From: Sabellastarte sp. h YS-2021
Taxonomy: Eukaryota > Annelida > Polychaeta > Sabellida > Sabellidae
Direction of reading: 5' to 3'
Length of the DNA: 64,000 nucleotides
Assembly: GCA_964017235.1 (NCBI GenBank)
Contig: OZ024935.1
Coordinates: 5,332,001 to 5,396,000 of the forward strand
Shown here: positions 1-10,329 of the stretch, one piece after another
Layout of the letters: each line of letters opens with the position of its first letter
How positions within the stretch are numbered: the stretch's first letter is position 1
Position numbers and translations under genes: made by a program
Notes under the pieces: generated by a model
Told to the model about the DNA's origin: nothing
Databases searched by the model: none
What the model saw: only the letters and a program-made list of their open reading frames with translations

Positions 1-116
1 CTGACCAATGGCAAGCAACCACCAGCTTTCCGACTTGGGGCTGTGCTGGGAACTGAACCCCGGTCACACACAGAGGTGGGAGGCGGGAGTGTTACCACTC
101 TGCCACCGAGGCCCCA
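1..116 (-). repeat. tRNA-derived SINE, head fragment
   Basis: Read on the minus strand, this starts GGGGCCTCGGTGGCAGAGTG (an A-box-like promoter), continues through a B-box-like GGGTTCAGTTCCC, and ends in the same 'AAAGCTGGTGGTTGCTTGCC' core segment seen in the complete SINEs at 18332 and 42446. The tail half lies outside the window. The short open frame across it is an accident of the repeat. The head is tRNA-like with pol III boxes, which is the normal SINE layout. Confidence 0.8.
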
Positions 117-684
117 ACAGGTGGTCAAAGATTATGTTAATGTTACAGAGTTGGAGCCATCCCCTGGTGACAGTTCCCTCCATGAGCCACAATCTGTGCC
201 AGTATAAATCTAAGCCCCCCAAAAATTTGTCATTTTAAGATATTCAGAAGGATTATTATTCAATCATGGTTAGTCTCCACTTGAGCTGTTAATCCAGGTT
301 TAAAATTATTCCAAGGAATTATTCTGATTAAGTTGAAATCAGTTGACAATGCAAAAATTAATAATAGAAACATTTGTGTAGCACAAAATTGATGAAGATC
401 CTCTTATACTTTGGAATCCAAAAAAGGGACAGTCCTAAAGCCTGTTGACAGTTAAAATTTCAACTGGTACTGTACATATTTACAATAATTTCACCACAAA
501 AACCACCGAGGAGAAAAAAACAATAGCAGAGCTTACCATCACAACAAGACTCTTCCCTATCTTTGTGGCTGTCACATTGCTGACCCCCAATGTTTGTTCA
601 GTATATTTCATAAGTTGTCATGCAAGGTTTTGTTCTTTTAAGCATTTTCCGGTGAACCCAAGGAAGAGGGTTGTCCTGTCACCT
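117..684. other. no recognised gene
   Basis: AT-rich sequence with no open frame that resembles a protein family. The right part (about 450-684) lies downstream of the broken recombinase-like gene on the minus strand and may hold more of its decayed 3' end, but stops occur in all three minus frames and no further motif can be named. Confidence 0.4.
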
Positions 685-1699
685 TCATCTCTCTCTTCCC
701 CTGTGCTCCTCATCAGCAACTTCGGCCTCGTTGAACTCCTGGACCGTAGCATTTATGACTGCCCCAGATCTGTGTCCATTTTCTAGCAGTAGCCACAGTA
801 TGAGGTGGTTTCTAATAGCAGAGACACTTGTCTGGTCTATCATACTGGCTGTTCCGGTTCTCTGGATAGACTTTAGCAGTTCCACTGCTGATTTGTGGCC
901 ATCACAAGTGTAGAATCGCGTGATGTCTTTCTTCGAGAGGTAAAGTCTTTTCTTCATCCAAGTGAACCTGCACTGTTCTCTTTTTAGACTCTTCCTTTAA
1001 GGAGCTAATCCACCTTGTTACTTTGATCAACCCCTCATCACACTTATCCTTGTTGATGAATTGATCATCACACTTGCAATACTCCAAAAAAAGCTTTAGT
1101 GAGTAAAGGTGAGACTTAAGTGTCCCCACACGCCAGGGTCTTTTTCCAATCTCTGGGTCTTTCCATTACCTGTAGAGGTAGCCCCCCACCCGCATCAGAG
1201 GACTCAAGTCTTCAAGAATTTCAGCACCAGCGTTTTTCAGTATTTGGCTCACCTGCCGCCTGTGGTTTTCTGCGGCAACATCGCTTTTGAGGCCACCGTC
1301 GATCCCAACCAGGTGCTTTGCGAAATTTTCCAGCATTCGTTGAGACTCAGGCACTACATTCTCTTCCCCCTCGGATGTTTCTGTCATTGAATCTCCCTGG
1401 TTGAAGCCATACCTTGATAACTGTAAGATATGTTTATAAACAGTTGAATCATGGCTTATCCTATGGAATGTTTTTATGTGAGTTGGGAACTGGGCAACTT
1501 CTCGTTGGCAAAGCTTGCAGGGCCTCTTTTTCTTTGTGTTTATCTTTGGAGCCTTCTTGCTGTTCTTTATACTGTGTACCAAAGTCAAGTGTCTGCTCAG
1601 TGATGTTGTTGTCACTGAGCACAGTGGGCACCTTTGCAATTCACGGGTGTTGCTTGTAATTTCATTGTCACTGCCTTGAGCTTCTTGGCCTGCCTCCAT
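685..1699 (-). pseudogene. broken zinc-finger / tyrosine-recombinase-like gene
   Basis: Three adjoining minus-strand pieces read as one protein. The first (1166-1699, from an ATG) carries two tandem fingers of the same unusual spacing, C-x2-C-x9-H-x4-H (RCPLC...RHLTLVH and PCKLC...THIKTFH). An in-frame TAA at about 1163 then interrupts 'GGYLYR*WKDPEIGKRPWRV', and the frame continues through 'GTLKSHLYSLKLFLEYC', which resembles a helical core-binding domain. Near 925-945 the reading moves by one frame into 'LSKKDITRFYTCDGHKSAVELL', followed by 'ENGHRSGAVINATVQEF'. The Arg in GHRSG sits where box I of tyrosine recombinases (phage-integrase fold) has its catalytic Arg. The later His-x-x-Arg and Tyr boxes are not visible. 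I infer a relic of a Crypton-like or similar YR mobile element, but a domesticated gene family with this layout is possible. The stop and frameshift make it non-functional in this copy. Confidence 0.6.
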
Positions 1700-1898
1700 C
1701 CTTCAAACAAACCACAAATATAGCATCAATTCTATTTTATTGCTTTCAATTTAGATCATGCAGATATTCATAAAGTCTCATTAGCTCAACCAATATACTT
1801 TGGTAGATATACTCTTACAACTCCTCACGGACAAGAAGCAGGCTTATAAACTTGTTTTTGGTGCCATTATATAGGCTGTAAATGTTGAGCTCACTGAT
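1700..1898. other. spacer, nothing recognised
   Basis: AT-rich sequence between the start of the recombinase-like relic and the tandem repeat. No gene, RNA or mobile-element end is visible. Confidence 0.4.
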
Positions 1899-2210
1899 AT
1901 CAACTTACACGGTGGTCTCACTTTGTGTAATCTTTCCTAATGGGACAAAACTGCACAGTGGATAAAAACGCTCTAATACAGACCCAGAGTGAGCAATGTT
2001 AATCAGACATGTTTCAGGTTCAATTAGATCAACTTACATGGTAGTCACACTTAGTGTAATTATTCCTGATAGGACTGGACCACCCAGTGAAGAGATCAAA
2101 ACAGATTCTAGTACAGCCCGGGAATGAGCAACTGATAATCGGACAAGTTTTAATTTATGTTAGATCAACTTACACGGTGGTCACAGTCTGTGTATTTGTT
2201 CCTAACTTCT
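1899..2210. repeat. tandem repeat, about 130-bp unit, 2.3 copies
   Basis: The phrase CAACTTACACGGTGGTCTCA and close variants recur at 1901, 2030 and 2166, giving periods of 129 and 136 bp. The units also share TTAGTGTAAT-like and 'GACTGGACCACCCAGTG' / 'GGGACAAAACTGCACAGTGG' segments. Copies are diverged (many substitutions), so the array is old. No coding function is suggested. Confidence 0.75.
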
Positions 2211-2300
2211 GGGCCTGGCAACCAACAAGTTTTGTCAGTACTGGAAAATCTTTAGGTCTAATTTTAATCCATGGCATCTTGAAAATATCACCAAAACATA

Positions 2301-2329
2301 GGGTTAGGGGTTGAGTTAGGGGTTAGGGG
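2301..2329. repeat. telomere-like short repeat (TTAGGGG variants)
   Basis: Four G-rich units (GGGTTAGGGG, TTGAGTTAGG, GGTTAGGGG) sit exactly where the LINE coding frame ends on its 3' side. They resemble the animal telomere motif TTAGGG but are imperfect and only 29 bp long. They may be an interstitial fragment, a LINE 3' tail repeat, or simple-sequence noise. Confidence 0.55.
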
Positions 2330-2806
2330 ACAACAATAAACATTTGTAAAATAACTCTGAAATAGAGTTTTCTTTACTTCTGTAGAGCAGCAACCAAATT
2401 TTCTTAGCATAACATTTCCTTGGGCATATAGAGTCCTGGTTTGTTTCAAAATTTCTTCATCATCACGCAAATTTTCAGTCAGAATAACTCCAAGATATTT
2501 GACAGAAGTTATGTTTGGAATAGGTGTCCCAGCAAGAGACACTACAGGACAAGTTAATTTGAACCTTTTAGGTTTAAAAACCACACAAGTGATTTCTTTG
2601 CATTAAATACAATGTCATGATTGGAACCATAATCATAACAAACATTAACAATTTGTTGGAGGGCCATGGCAGTGGGTGCCAAGATGCAAAGGTCATCAGC
2701 ATAAAACAAATGATTTATGTAAACACCAACATTGCAACCAATGCCCAACTTTATAAGTGCTTTAGATAGTTCATCAAGATATACTGCAAACAACCTAGGG
2801 GATAAT
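2330..2806 (-). pseudogene. LINE reverse transcriptase, C-terminal part
   Basis: Begins with 'ILSPRLFAVYLDEL' (RT motif after the QGG), then carries the catalytic 'YADD' (about 2692-2703) in 'LFYADDLCILAP', then a thumb-like segment. Near 2590-2600 a one-frame slip separates 'CYDYGSNHDIVFNAKKS' from 'VVFKPKRFKLTCPVV...VKYLGVILTENL', which is the conserved stretch after the RT palm. The frame ends at the TTAGGGG repeats after 'LFQSYFTNVYC'. It would polymerise cDNA at the nicked target in an intact element; here it is dead. The catalytic Asp pair itself is still encoded. Confidence 0.85.
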
Positions 2807-2814
2807 ATCCCACC

Positions 2815-4210
2815 CAGACTTGTAATCTATTACAGCCAATCTATTACTATTACTATTACATTTGAAAATATTCAATCTATTACATTTTAAAATTTTAAAT
2901 CTATTACTATTACATTGGCATCTATTACTTCTATTACTTTCTATTACATTCTATTACAATTTGGCGCAAACTTGAGAGGTAATTTTAACACAGAAATAAA
3001 ACTGACAGGATACTTTATACATCTAATTTTATTGAAAATGCTTCAGATTATGCCATACAAGGATAAAATATCACAAATGTATCACTTGGTATATTTACAA
3101 TTAAATATATAGATCCTGTATTTATTCTTTTTAAGAATGACTTGACTACTTGGAGAATTTATGAGAATTCTATACAAAGCCACTTAAGTGCTGTAAATTT
3201 TGCAATGAGAGGCATATTTCTGGCAAATTCCGTGCAAAGCTTTTTAAATGCTGAAAAATATGTTATTATCAGTAAATATTATCTGGGGAAAAATACACTG
3301 TTGTAAAACAATTCTCATATTTATTCACTTTATGATGAGTTGTTAGATTTGAAAAACTCTTATTATTATGAGAAATACTTGATGAGCAGTATTTACAAAA
3401 GAAAACACTGCATTCAAAGAACCCCTTTCTTTCAAATTCTTTGCATGCAGAGACCACCTCAAAATGATTCAAGAGTGACATTTATGTTTGAAAATAATAA
3501 CTCCGGTAATTTTATGTAAATCAGTGAAACAGCTAACACATGCCACAATGCTGCCCTTATTATACACAATAGTGACCTGTGTGATTGCCTTTCATGTGTC
3601 ACAGTTTCTCCTTACTCAGGAACATTTAGTTAATCCTTCCAAAGGTTAAATTGGCCTCTTTAAGCCTTTAATAATACCACCTCAAGGACAGTTGTTTTAG
3701 AACATTCAATCAAAGAGGGACAATTAAAGGTCCCTTGATATTTCAAAGTTATTTATTTTAACATTTGTGTGTTCTATTTAGTATTCTTTGATGACAAGTT
3801 GATTATTTGAAAAGTTTATGTATGAAAGTTTAAAATGATTTTGACTCATGAGTGCTACAAAATCAATTCATTATTGTTTTGAAGTTTATTTAAAGTGATG
3901 ACTTTATGACAATTAATTCATTATTGTATCAAAGTCCATTTAAAGTATTAATTTATATGAAAACTAATTCATTACAGAATTAAAGTCCATGTAAAGTGAT
4001 CATTTTTCTACAACCTCCTTCTGAAAAATAGCAAAGGGTAAATTGTAATAGAAACATAATAGAAAGTAATAGATGTAATAGATAGAATTTCAATCTATTA
4101 CTATTACTATTACATTTGAAAAATTTCAATCTATTACTATTACTATTACATCGAAGTTGACTGCAATCTATTACTTTTCTATTACTTCTATTACTTTGTT
4201 TACAAGTCTG
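2815..4210 (-). mobile_element. hAT-type DNA transposon remnant (non-autonomous), inserted in the LINE
   Basis: The ends are perfect 11-bp inverted repeats, CAGACTTGTAA at 2815-2825 and TTACAAGTCTG at 4200-4210. They are flanked by an exact 8-bp duplication, ATCCCACC, at 2807-2814 and 4211-4218. An 8-bp target duplication and ends beginning CA are hallmarks of the hAT superfamily. Both subterminal zones are packed with CTATTAC / TAATAG words in direct and inverted orientation, including a repeated block of about 45 bp near 4087-4155; hAT transposases are known to bind subterminal repeats. At 1396 bp it is too short for a full transposase, but it retains a BED-finger-like fragment on the minus strand. 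The strand given follows that fragment. Confidence 0.9.
3269..3481 (-). pseudogene. BED-type zinc-finger fragment of a hAT transposase
   Basis: A 70-residue frame opens with a true ATG and contains 'FFCKYCSSSISHNNKSFSNL' followed by 'TTHHKVNKY'. The Cys-x2-Cys, the Leu and the first His fit the BED finger that sits at the N-terminus of hAT transposases. The final His of the motif appears to be Tyr (HHKVNKY), so the finger may not bind zinc. No RNase-H-fold catalytic region or hATC dimerisation domain follows, so only the DNA-binding end survives. Its position inside an element with hAT-type ends supports the reading. Confidence 0.55.
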
Positions 4211-4218
4211 ATCCCACC

Positions 4219-5142
4219 TTGCCTGACACCATTTGTGATTCTAAAGCTATCTGACATACAAGACCCCCACGTAATACAAAACAACTGAGCTCTGTACCAG
4301 AAAACAATTATACGCACAAATAACAATGGTACCTCACGGTTTATTAGTTTAGTAAACAATGTCCAGTGATTCACACGGTCAAATGCTTTGGAAGCATCCA
4401 AAAAGCAGGTGTACACAGGGCTATTTTGACTAGTATAATACTCAATAACATTCTTAATTGCAAAAATACACATATCAGTAGCATGTTTACTCTTAAAGTC
4501 AAACTGGTTGTCCGTTGTTTGAAGATATATGTCTAAGAAATCTAACAAAAGTAGTTCAAATAGCTTGGAACAGGTAGTGACAAGAGCAATAGGACGATAA
4601 TTATTTACATCATGTACATCAAAAGTTTTGCTTTTGATGATTGGCAGCAAAACAGTTTTCATGAATTTATCTGGTATAAAACCATGACTTACAATAGTTG
4701 TAAACAATATAGACATGTAATGACAAATACTATTGTCAGCAAACCTATAGTGTTCAGCGCTTACACCATCATGGCCACTTGATTTTCCAAGTTTTAATTT
4801 TTTGATAGCACTTTCTACTGCTCTAGGGGATACAGATATGTTATTCTCATTATTTATTTTATTAATCTGATCAAGGACAAGGTTTTTATTGACATCTGTA
4901 GTGACACAGTTAAGCAGTGCTTCATAGTGATTTTTCCACATTTTTACAACATTACTATGACCGACAGCACCATTTACACTCTCAGGAAGAGGAGTATTTA
5001 CATTTGATGTGTGGGACATATCTTCCAGAATGACACAGTATCTTTGTTTTTAAGATCATTTGCAAGCTTATCAGCTTTTATCTGTTGTTCATGCAGTCTA
5101 CATTGCCTTAATGCATATTTAAATGATAATCTTGAACGTCTC
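4219..5142 (-). pseudogene. LINE reverse transcriptase, N-terminal part
   Basis: The minus-strand frame shows RT landmarks in order: 'LKLGKSSGHDGVSAEHYR' (motif 0/1), 'VLLPIIKSK', 'NYRPIALVTTCSKLFE' (motif 2), 'FLDASKAFDRVNH' (motif A with catalytic Asp) and 'NGVRQGG' (motif B), where the hAT-like element cuts in. Upstream, 5020-5145 is coding in a different frame ('SFKYALRQCRLHEQQ', then 'VSFWK'), giving frameshifts near 5025 and 5145 that disconnect RT from the endonuclease. The residues past 'GG' in this open frame belong to the inserted element. Confidence 0.85.
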
Positions 5143-6226
5143 ATTTCTTCACAGGTTTATAATCATTTCTAGCTTTCTGGTGTAGTTCCTTTACAAGAGT
5201 ATTCCACCCAGGTATCACATCTTTTTTCTCTTTGTTTCTAGATTGAGGAATACATTTATTGCTAGATTTTAACAAACAGCTGACAATGGACTCGCAAAAG
5301 CTTGTTATTTCATCTTTATGAGAAATATCTGAACAGTTCGCATTTTTACATATTATTAAACTTTGTGGGACAGTTATAAGTTTTAGACTATCTTTGGTTA
5401 TTCTTGAGTATGTTTTTATCTCTGATGATGTTGCAACACTCCAGTTGCATGTTTTATTTCTACATTTGTATTCAAAATTACTGGGATTGGTATCATTACA
5501 ATAGTTATCCACTAAACAAATACTGATAGGAAGATGGTCTGAACAGGGCAACTTGTCAAGAACTTTGATACTATCAATGCAACTATGCATTGCATGACTA
5601 GACAAAACATGATCAAGCCATGATGTTGAATTATGAGCATCACTGATGTAAGTAAAAGTGTTACTATATTCACCAAGAAGTGTGCAATCTGACAACACAA
5701 AGTTCATATTTTGACAGAATTTTACCTCTTTATAGAACATGCCATTGATATCAGCATTAAAGTCTCCAAGAAATGCTATCTTAGTGGAGGGTAGTTCAGA
5801 TACAATAGCATTCATTCTCCCTAAGTAATAAATATAAGTATCATAGTTTTCATAGGAAAAGTAAGGCAAGTACACATTAACAATATACAAATTGTCATTT
5901 TCCGACATAATTTTTAGTCCTAAGTGTCTGGTGTCATCCAAGTCAACAATTTTGCACAAATGGGAGAGGTCCTTGCGTCATAGTATACCAATTCCTCCAT
6001 AAGGTCTTCCAGATAATAGTTTGTCATGCAAGTCCATGGAGCTTGTACCATAACCTTCAAATTGGGGATGCAGTGAATGCAAGATTGTCCATTCATCAGG
6101 GTGTAGCCATGTTTCTTGAAGAAAAATAATGTCATATACATTGCAGAAATTTTTCACATCACCCAAAGAGGACGACAGGCCATGGCAATTAAAGGATAGT
6201 ATTTTGAGTTTCTTGTTGAATGTCAT
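5141..6226 (-). pseudogene. LINE apurinic/apyrimidinic-like endonuclease domain
   Basis: Starts with 'KILSFNCHGLSS' and 'IIFLQETWL' (EEP-fold motifs with the metal-binding Asn and Glu), then 'RPYGGIGIL', and after an in-frame TGA at 5978-5980 continues 'RKDLSHLCKIVDLDDTRHLG', 'VNVYLPYFS', 'FLGDFNAD', 'TSWLDHVL' and 'SDHLPI' (catalytic Asp-His). The TGA falls where this family usually has Trp (GILW), so TGG-to-TGA is the simplest explanation. This domain nicks target DNA to prime reverse transcription in intact elements. It runs into a linker before the frameshift at about 5145. Confidence 0.9.
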
Positions 6227-6260
6227 TGTGTACCAGGATTAAGCAGGTAATATCAGCTGT

Positions 6261-7645
6261 CTAATCAAAATAAGGTCTCACAATTGTGCCATGAGGCCAG
6301 ATTTGTGGATCAAGCAAAGTGTTGTGATCCTTCCTTGGTAGGCGGAGACATGCTGATTGATGCTTTGAGTGTTGTGCCTTCAGCATATCACACTGTACCT
6401 TAAGCCCCGTCTCTTTCTCTACATGACGGATAATATGGATAGCTTGTGTGTTCTTCACCAATCGGGATACAAATATTCCTACCTGTACTCTTTTTGCAGC
6501 CAAAGACTTGCTATAGGAAGAACGTAGCTGGAAATCCCGCCCTATTCCCTTTATAACCTGGTCAGATCAAGGGGCAGATGATGGAGTTGACTTTTGAGTA
6601 GAGGGTGCATCGATCTGTTGTTTAGTAGCATTGAACCTTCTCTTATTTACATAAGAGTGTGTGGTTTTTTCTTTTTCCATCGCTGAGAGTTGTGAATGCC
6701 TTGGATTTCAGCTAGGTTTAACAGGTCAGAGTTGTCTTCCTCAGGGTCATGCGATTGTTTGCCTTTGTCCCTTTCAGAAGTGTGGCTGTTATCGCTCTCT
6801 TTAGGATGAGTCTCATCAGGGTCACTGTCAGAATTTCCATTATCTTTAGAAACACTATCCCCAGTTGACTGTACCAATTGGGGTGTTGTGCTTTCATCAC
6901 TGGTCTCTGAGGTAGGTTTCTCAGTAGTGGCTGGTGTTTTGGTACAGCCAGCATCATTCATATTTGCCTTCATTCTTATCAGTTGATTGGTGTGATAGAC
7001 ATGGGATTCTAACACTGTACCCTGGGCTTCTTGCAGAATTGCAACATTTGCTTTAAGTTGCTCAATGTCTTTGATAATTTTGGCAATGTCAAAGTTGTCT
7101 GCCGAAAGAGGAGGTAGATTTGACAGATCTTTGGCAACATACATTGGTGTGTGATGACTAGGAAACTCCAGGAAGATATTTAAGATGTCTTGAATGTCAG
7201 TACATTTCTTGTTGGATCCACGTCGCTTTACTTTACGAGGAGCTGCTCTATCATTAAAAGCTGTCTCAAAAAGTATGTCCTTTGCCTCTTCAATGGCAAT
7301 TTCATCATAGCTTTGTACACATAATTTAACCAGTACATCATATGGTAGTACATTTATCTTGTTGCTAATGTAGCAAAGAATTTCATTGATAATTGGTTGA
7401 TCTTGAGCAAATATTTATGTGGAGTGTTGAGTAGAATTTAACTCATTGCCTGCTCGTACTTTGACAACTGTATCTTGTGATAACACATTGGGTTCAGTTG
7501 GTGTTTCTGCACTGTCACATTTGTTCCTGCAAGGTTTGCAGAGTAGGTAATCAGAGGAGTGACACTGCAAATCTGGTCCAGGTAATATGCAGTCTTCACA
7601 TGTCCCATTTCTAGGCCCTGGAATAGTGCTTCCAGTGGAGGACAT
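6261..7645 (-). pseudogene. LINE ORF1-like RNA-binding protein, broken
   Basis: Three sections are visible on the minus strand. The N-terminal one (7645-7415) has a Cys-rich knuckle, 'CEDCILPGPDLQCHSSDYLL' followed by 'CKPCRNKC', reminiscent of PHD/ORF1 zinc motifs. After a frame change comes a helical stretch through 'AIEEAKDILFE' and 'RKVKRRGSNKKCTDIQDIL', then a predicted coiled coil ('IIKDIEQLKANVAILQEAQG') and an acidic Ser/Asp/Glu-rich linker (6647-7144). The last part (6261-6503) contains 'VGIFVSRLVKNTQAIHII' and ends 'IWPHGTIVRPYFD', the RRM-like C-terminal domain common in LINE ORF1. Such proteins coat the element RNA. Frameshifts lie near 7415 and between 6504 and 6646. Confidence 0.7.
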
Positions 7646-7690
7646 AATTCTTTATTACCAAGTTTGCAGAACAATTTGTCACCCACAACC

Positions 7691-8861
7691 TGTTAGTTAG
7701 TTCACTTGTTTCAATTTGGTTTGGTCTCTGTTATGCACACAAATAAAGTCCACTATAATAGCAATTAGGCATTTTGGCCAAATTGAATAGAACAATCAAT
7801 TCTAGGAAGTTCCTATATTGAAACACACCAGAATTTCAAATATAAACAAGTTTATATGTTCTAAAATATCCTTCAAAGACTTCTTTTTGCTATAAAAAGT
7901 ATGTGTATAGATTCCTTGTATATTAATCCTTCCTATGTCTCATATGAATATCCAATTTCACAACAACTTTCAATAAAAACAGTTTTTTATAAGAGCTCTA
8001 AAAACACATGTCAACACACCATCTTTTTTTTTTTTCACCTGTATGACCTGATATGACCTGTATAGTGTTGAAAGTGACGTAAAACCCCAAATAAATAAAT
8101 TGAAACCCTAAAAACGAAACCCGTATCTCAGTTAAGATTAAGCAATGCTTTGGGCTTCTCAAAATATTGGAGGTAAACAACATACCAGTCTTAAGTGTGA
8201 GACCGAATAAGATGGTACATTTTATTTTATCCTATTCTCTGAATGTTGTACATTGAAAATTATTCCTTTTGTAAAAGATTTTAAAATTGGAAACATTCTG
8301 ACTTATTTTACTTAAGATTTAACTTAAGATTAAACTCCTGTCATCTGTGGGTGATAAAGCTAAGACCCGAAAAAGTTGGTCAAAACTGCCTCTATTACAT
8401 TTAAACACTAGAAGTGTCTGTCTTGCTGCCTCTGGTGTCGCAGTCTACAAAACAAAACACAAAAGATATTTCCTCTAGAATATTGTTTCAGTGTTGCAGA
8501 AGTAGCAATGACAAAGATACATCAAGTCAATCATTTATAGTCATTTGTGAAGAGTAGTCAGCAGTGAGTGCTTATAAACATTCTAGAACTCTGGCTATGG
8601 AAACAAAAGTACCAGAAAAAATGATTCATGATTATGTGGGAAAGTAGCTTTTGAATTCTTTTTATTAAATATTTGTAGCACAGATTGTCATTATTACCAA
8701 ATAATCAATAAATATAATAGTATATGCAACCAATCAGTGCCCGTGTATGGGCTGTGTCAGCTGTGTTTTTGAGTTTCAGAGTATAACTTAAAGAAAAGGA
8801 CACAAAAATTGCGCCCTTAGAAGTATCAGGTTGGCTATAAAAGTGTAAAAAGTAGAGGGAA
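7691..8861. other. intergenic, SINE tail only
   Basis: AT-rich DNA upstream of the LINE. Apart from the SINE 3' fragment at about 8044-8098 I see no gene. Small open frames here overlap the SINE tail or are AT-rich noise. Confidence 0.4.
8044..8098 (+). repeat. SINE 3'-tail fragment
   Basis: ATGACCTGTATAGTGTTGAA, then AGTGACGTAAAACCCCAAAT and AAATAAAT, match the last about 55 bp of the complete SINE at 42446-42676. The head is missing, as expected for 5' truncation during target-primed insertion. Confidence 0.8.
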
Positions 8862-9190
8862 AACACATTCAAACAAAATACTGTAAATTCAATAGTTTAA
8901 GTTACAATTGATTTACTCAACAGTGAGAATCTCAAAGTAGCTTTTATACAGCTATGCAAATGAGCTACAGGTCTGCAATTTCACTGTTATAGCTGACACA
9001 TGACACATTTTGAAGGTAAATAATATATTAAAACAAAATTCTCTAAATGCAATAGTTTTCAAGTTATCAGCAATTTACTCAACAGTGAGAACCTCAAAGT
9101 AGCTATTGCCCAGATATGCTATGAGCCACAGGGCTACCAATGATAATGGTGACCCAAAAGTAGACAAATAACATATTAAACCAAAATTTT
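8862..9190. repeat. tandem repeat, about 150-160-bp unit
   Basis: AAACAAAATACTGTAAATTC followed by CAATAGTTT at 8871 recurs at 9031 as AAACAAAATTCTCTAAATGC, and again partially near 9177. The second landmark, TTTACTCAACAGTGAGAA (C/T) CTCAAAGTAGCT, also repeats once per unit. The copies are moderately diverged. The following short minus-strand frame is not protein-like. Confidence 0.75.
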
Positions 9191-9272
9191 TGGCAGACCA
9201 AGTGAGCATGCTCCCACCTGTCCAGTGAGGATGGTTGATAAAGCAAGGAAAATGTTACATTAAAGCCCCAAT

Positions 9273-9563
9273 ACCATTTATCATTGTCCTCCAAGGTTCT
9301 ATTACCTGCTACTTGGGATAGAACCCAATGACAGATGATTGCCACTATAACTGGTAATCCAAAATGTTCAAAATAGAGTACCGTATTTTTTATACAAATG
9401 CTCCGTCCTTATTAAACGTCCCCTCCTCTTTATCTTTGGAAAGATCATATTTTGTGGTTTACCTTCCTGTCATACGAATAACAGAACTAGTCTTTGAGAT
9501 GACCATTTATCATTGTTCTCTAAGGTTCTATTACCTGCCACTTGGGGTAGGACCCAATGACAG
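9273..9563. repeat. direct repeat pair, 62 bp, 229 bp apart
   Basis: ACCATTTATCATTGTCCTCC through GAACCCAATGACAG (9273-9334) recurs at 9502-9563 with a handful of substitutions. The spacing is compatible with the remains of a longer tandem array or of two copies of the same dispersed repeat. The minus-strand frames across both copies share the residues 'CHWVLPQVAGNRTLE', only because the DNA repeats. Confidence 0.75.
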
Positions 9564-9813
9564 GTGTGTTGCAGAGTTGGTATAATATAAACGTATATTA
9601 TTATAAGCCAGCGGGTTCTTGGCTCATCTGGCTCCAGTTGGACCAGTGGCCAATTATTGTTATTAATTAATTGAAAAACAAAACTCCAGTAGTTCACAAA
9701 TTAAGTTTATTTTATTCTTTCCTTTTATTTGATCACTCCTGCCACGTGGGACTTATTTTTATAAACAATAAAACAATTAAATTTCATTAAATTTCCATAT
9801 AATTTTGAAGGTG

Positions 9814-10089
9814 TTACATTTTTAGAATTGTATGTCCAAAGAGTTCAAAAGAAAAAACCAAGTCTCTCAAGTAATTAACTTGCTCTGCAGAAATGCTGGA
9901 CTCTCCAGATGTTTTACGTCGACATATGCCTAATCTTTGTTTGGACACAGAGGAAAGTAGGAAGGGGTCTCTAATCACCTTTGATAAAAAATGTTTACTA
10001 AAACCTAAACATGAGCCCCCTTCTTGATAAGACTCTAACTGAGTGTATTTGAGTAGCTCTTCTTTCGGCTCAATTTTGCGTATCTTCAT
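9814..10089 (-). CDS. hypothetical 91-residue open frame
   Basis: Opens with a genuine ATG and encodes a fairly hydrophilic, charged protein ('MKIRKIEPKEELLKYTQLES' at the start, 'SVSKQRLGICRRKTSGESS' in the middle). I do not recognise the family. The amino-acid composition is more protein-like than other small frames in this AT-rich area. It could be a terminal exon or a transposon fragment. An E/R-rich exon candidate lies upstream on the same strand (10330-10593), but no joining splice sites can be proven. Confidence 0.25.
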   Translation of the reverse strand: MKIRKIEPKEELLKYTQLESYQEGGSCLGFSKHFLSKVIRDPFLLSSVSKQRLGICRRKTSGESSISAEQVNYLRDLVFSFELFGHTILKM

Positions 10090-10329
10090 TTAATAATTAG
10101 CTGTCATGTTACAGGTGACTCCCACTTTAACTGATCATCCAAGCCACTATGTACTTGATATCACTGGGAAATGAACCAGTTTGATACTGTTAACAATAGA
10201 GTGCTACACATATCAAATTAGACCAATTATTGGGGCTTTAATGGAATTCATCTACTTCAAAACATACAAGTTTTAAGTAACAATGTAAAGTTATGGGCAA
10301 GAGGGGGTGCACTTAATTCACTGCCAGTC

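Larger units (their letters stand above)
2330..7690 (-). mobile_element. degenerate non-LTR retrotransposon (LINE), split by a hAT-like insertion
   Basis: In minus-strand order the element carries an ORF1-like region (7645-6261), an apurinic/apyrimidinic-type endonuclease (6226-5141) and a reverse transcriptase (5019-4219, resuming at 2806). This is the ORF1-EN-RT order of CR1/L2/I-type LINEs. All parts are frameshifted or stop-interrupted. At its 3' side it ends inside the post-RT region next to TTAGGGG repeats, so the true 3' UTR is absent. The 5' end is not sharply defined; coding character stops near 7690. Removing the 2815-4210 insertion plus one copy of its 8-bp duplication rejoins RT motif 'GVRQGG' with 'ILSPRLFAVYLDEL' in frame. 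The clade is not resolved by eye. Confidence 0.85.

Noticed and set aside
8..238. 76-residue plus-strand open frame
   Set aside because: It reads across a reverse-oriented SINE head; no protein similarity.
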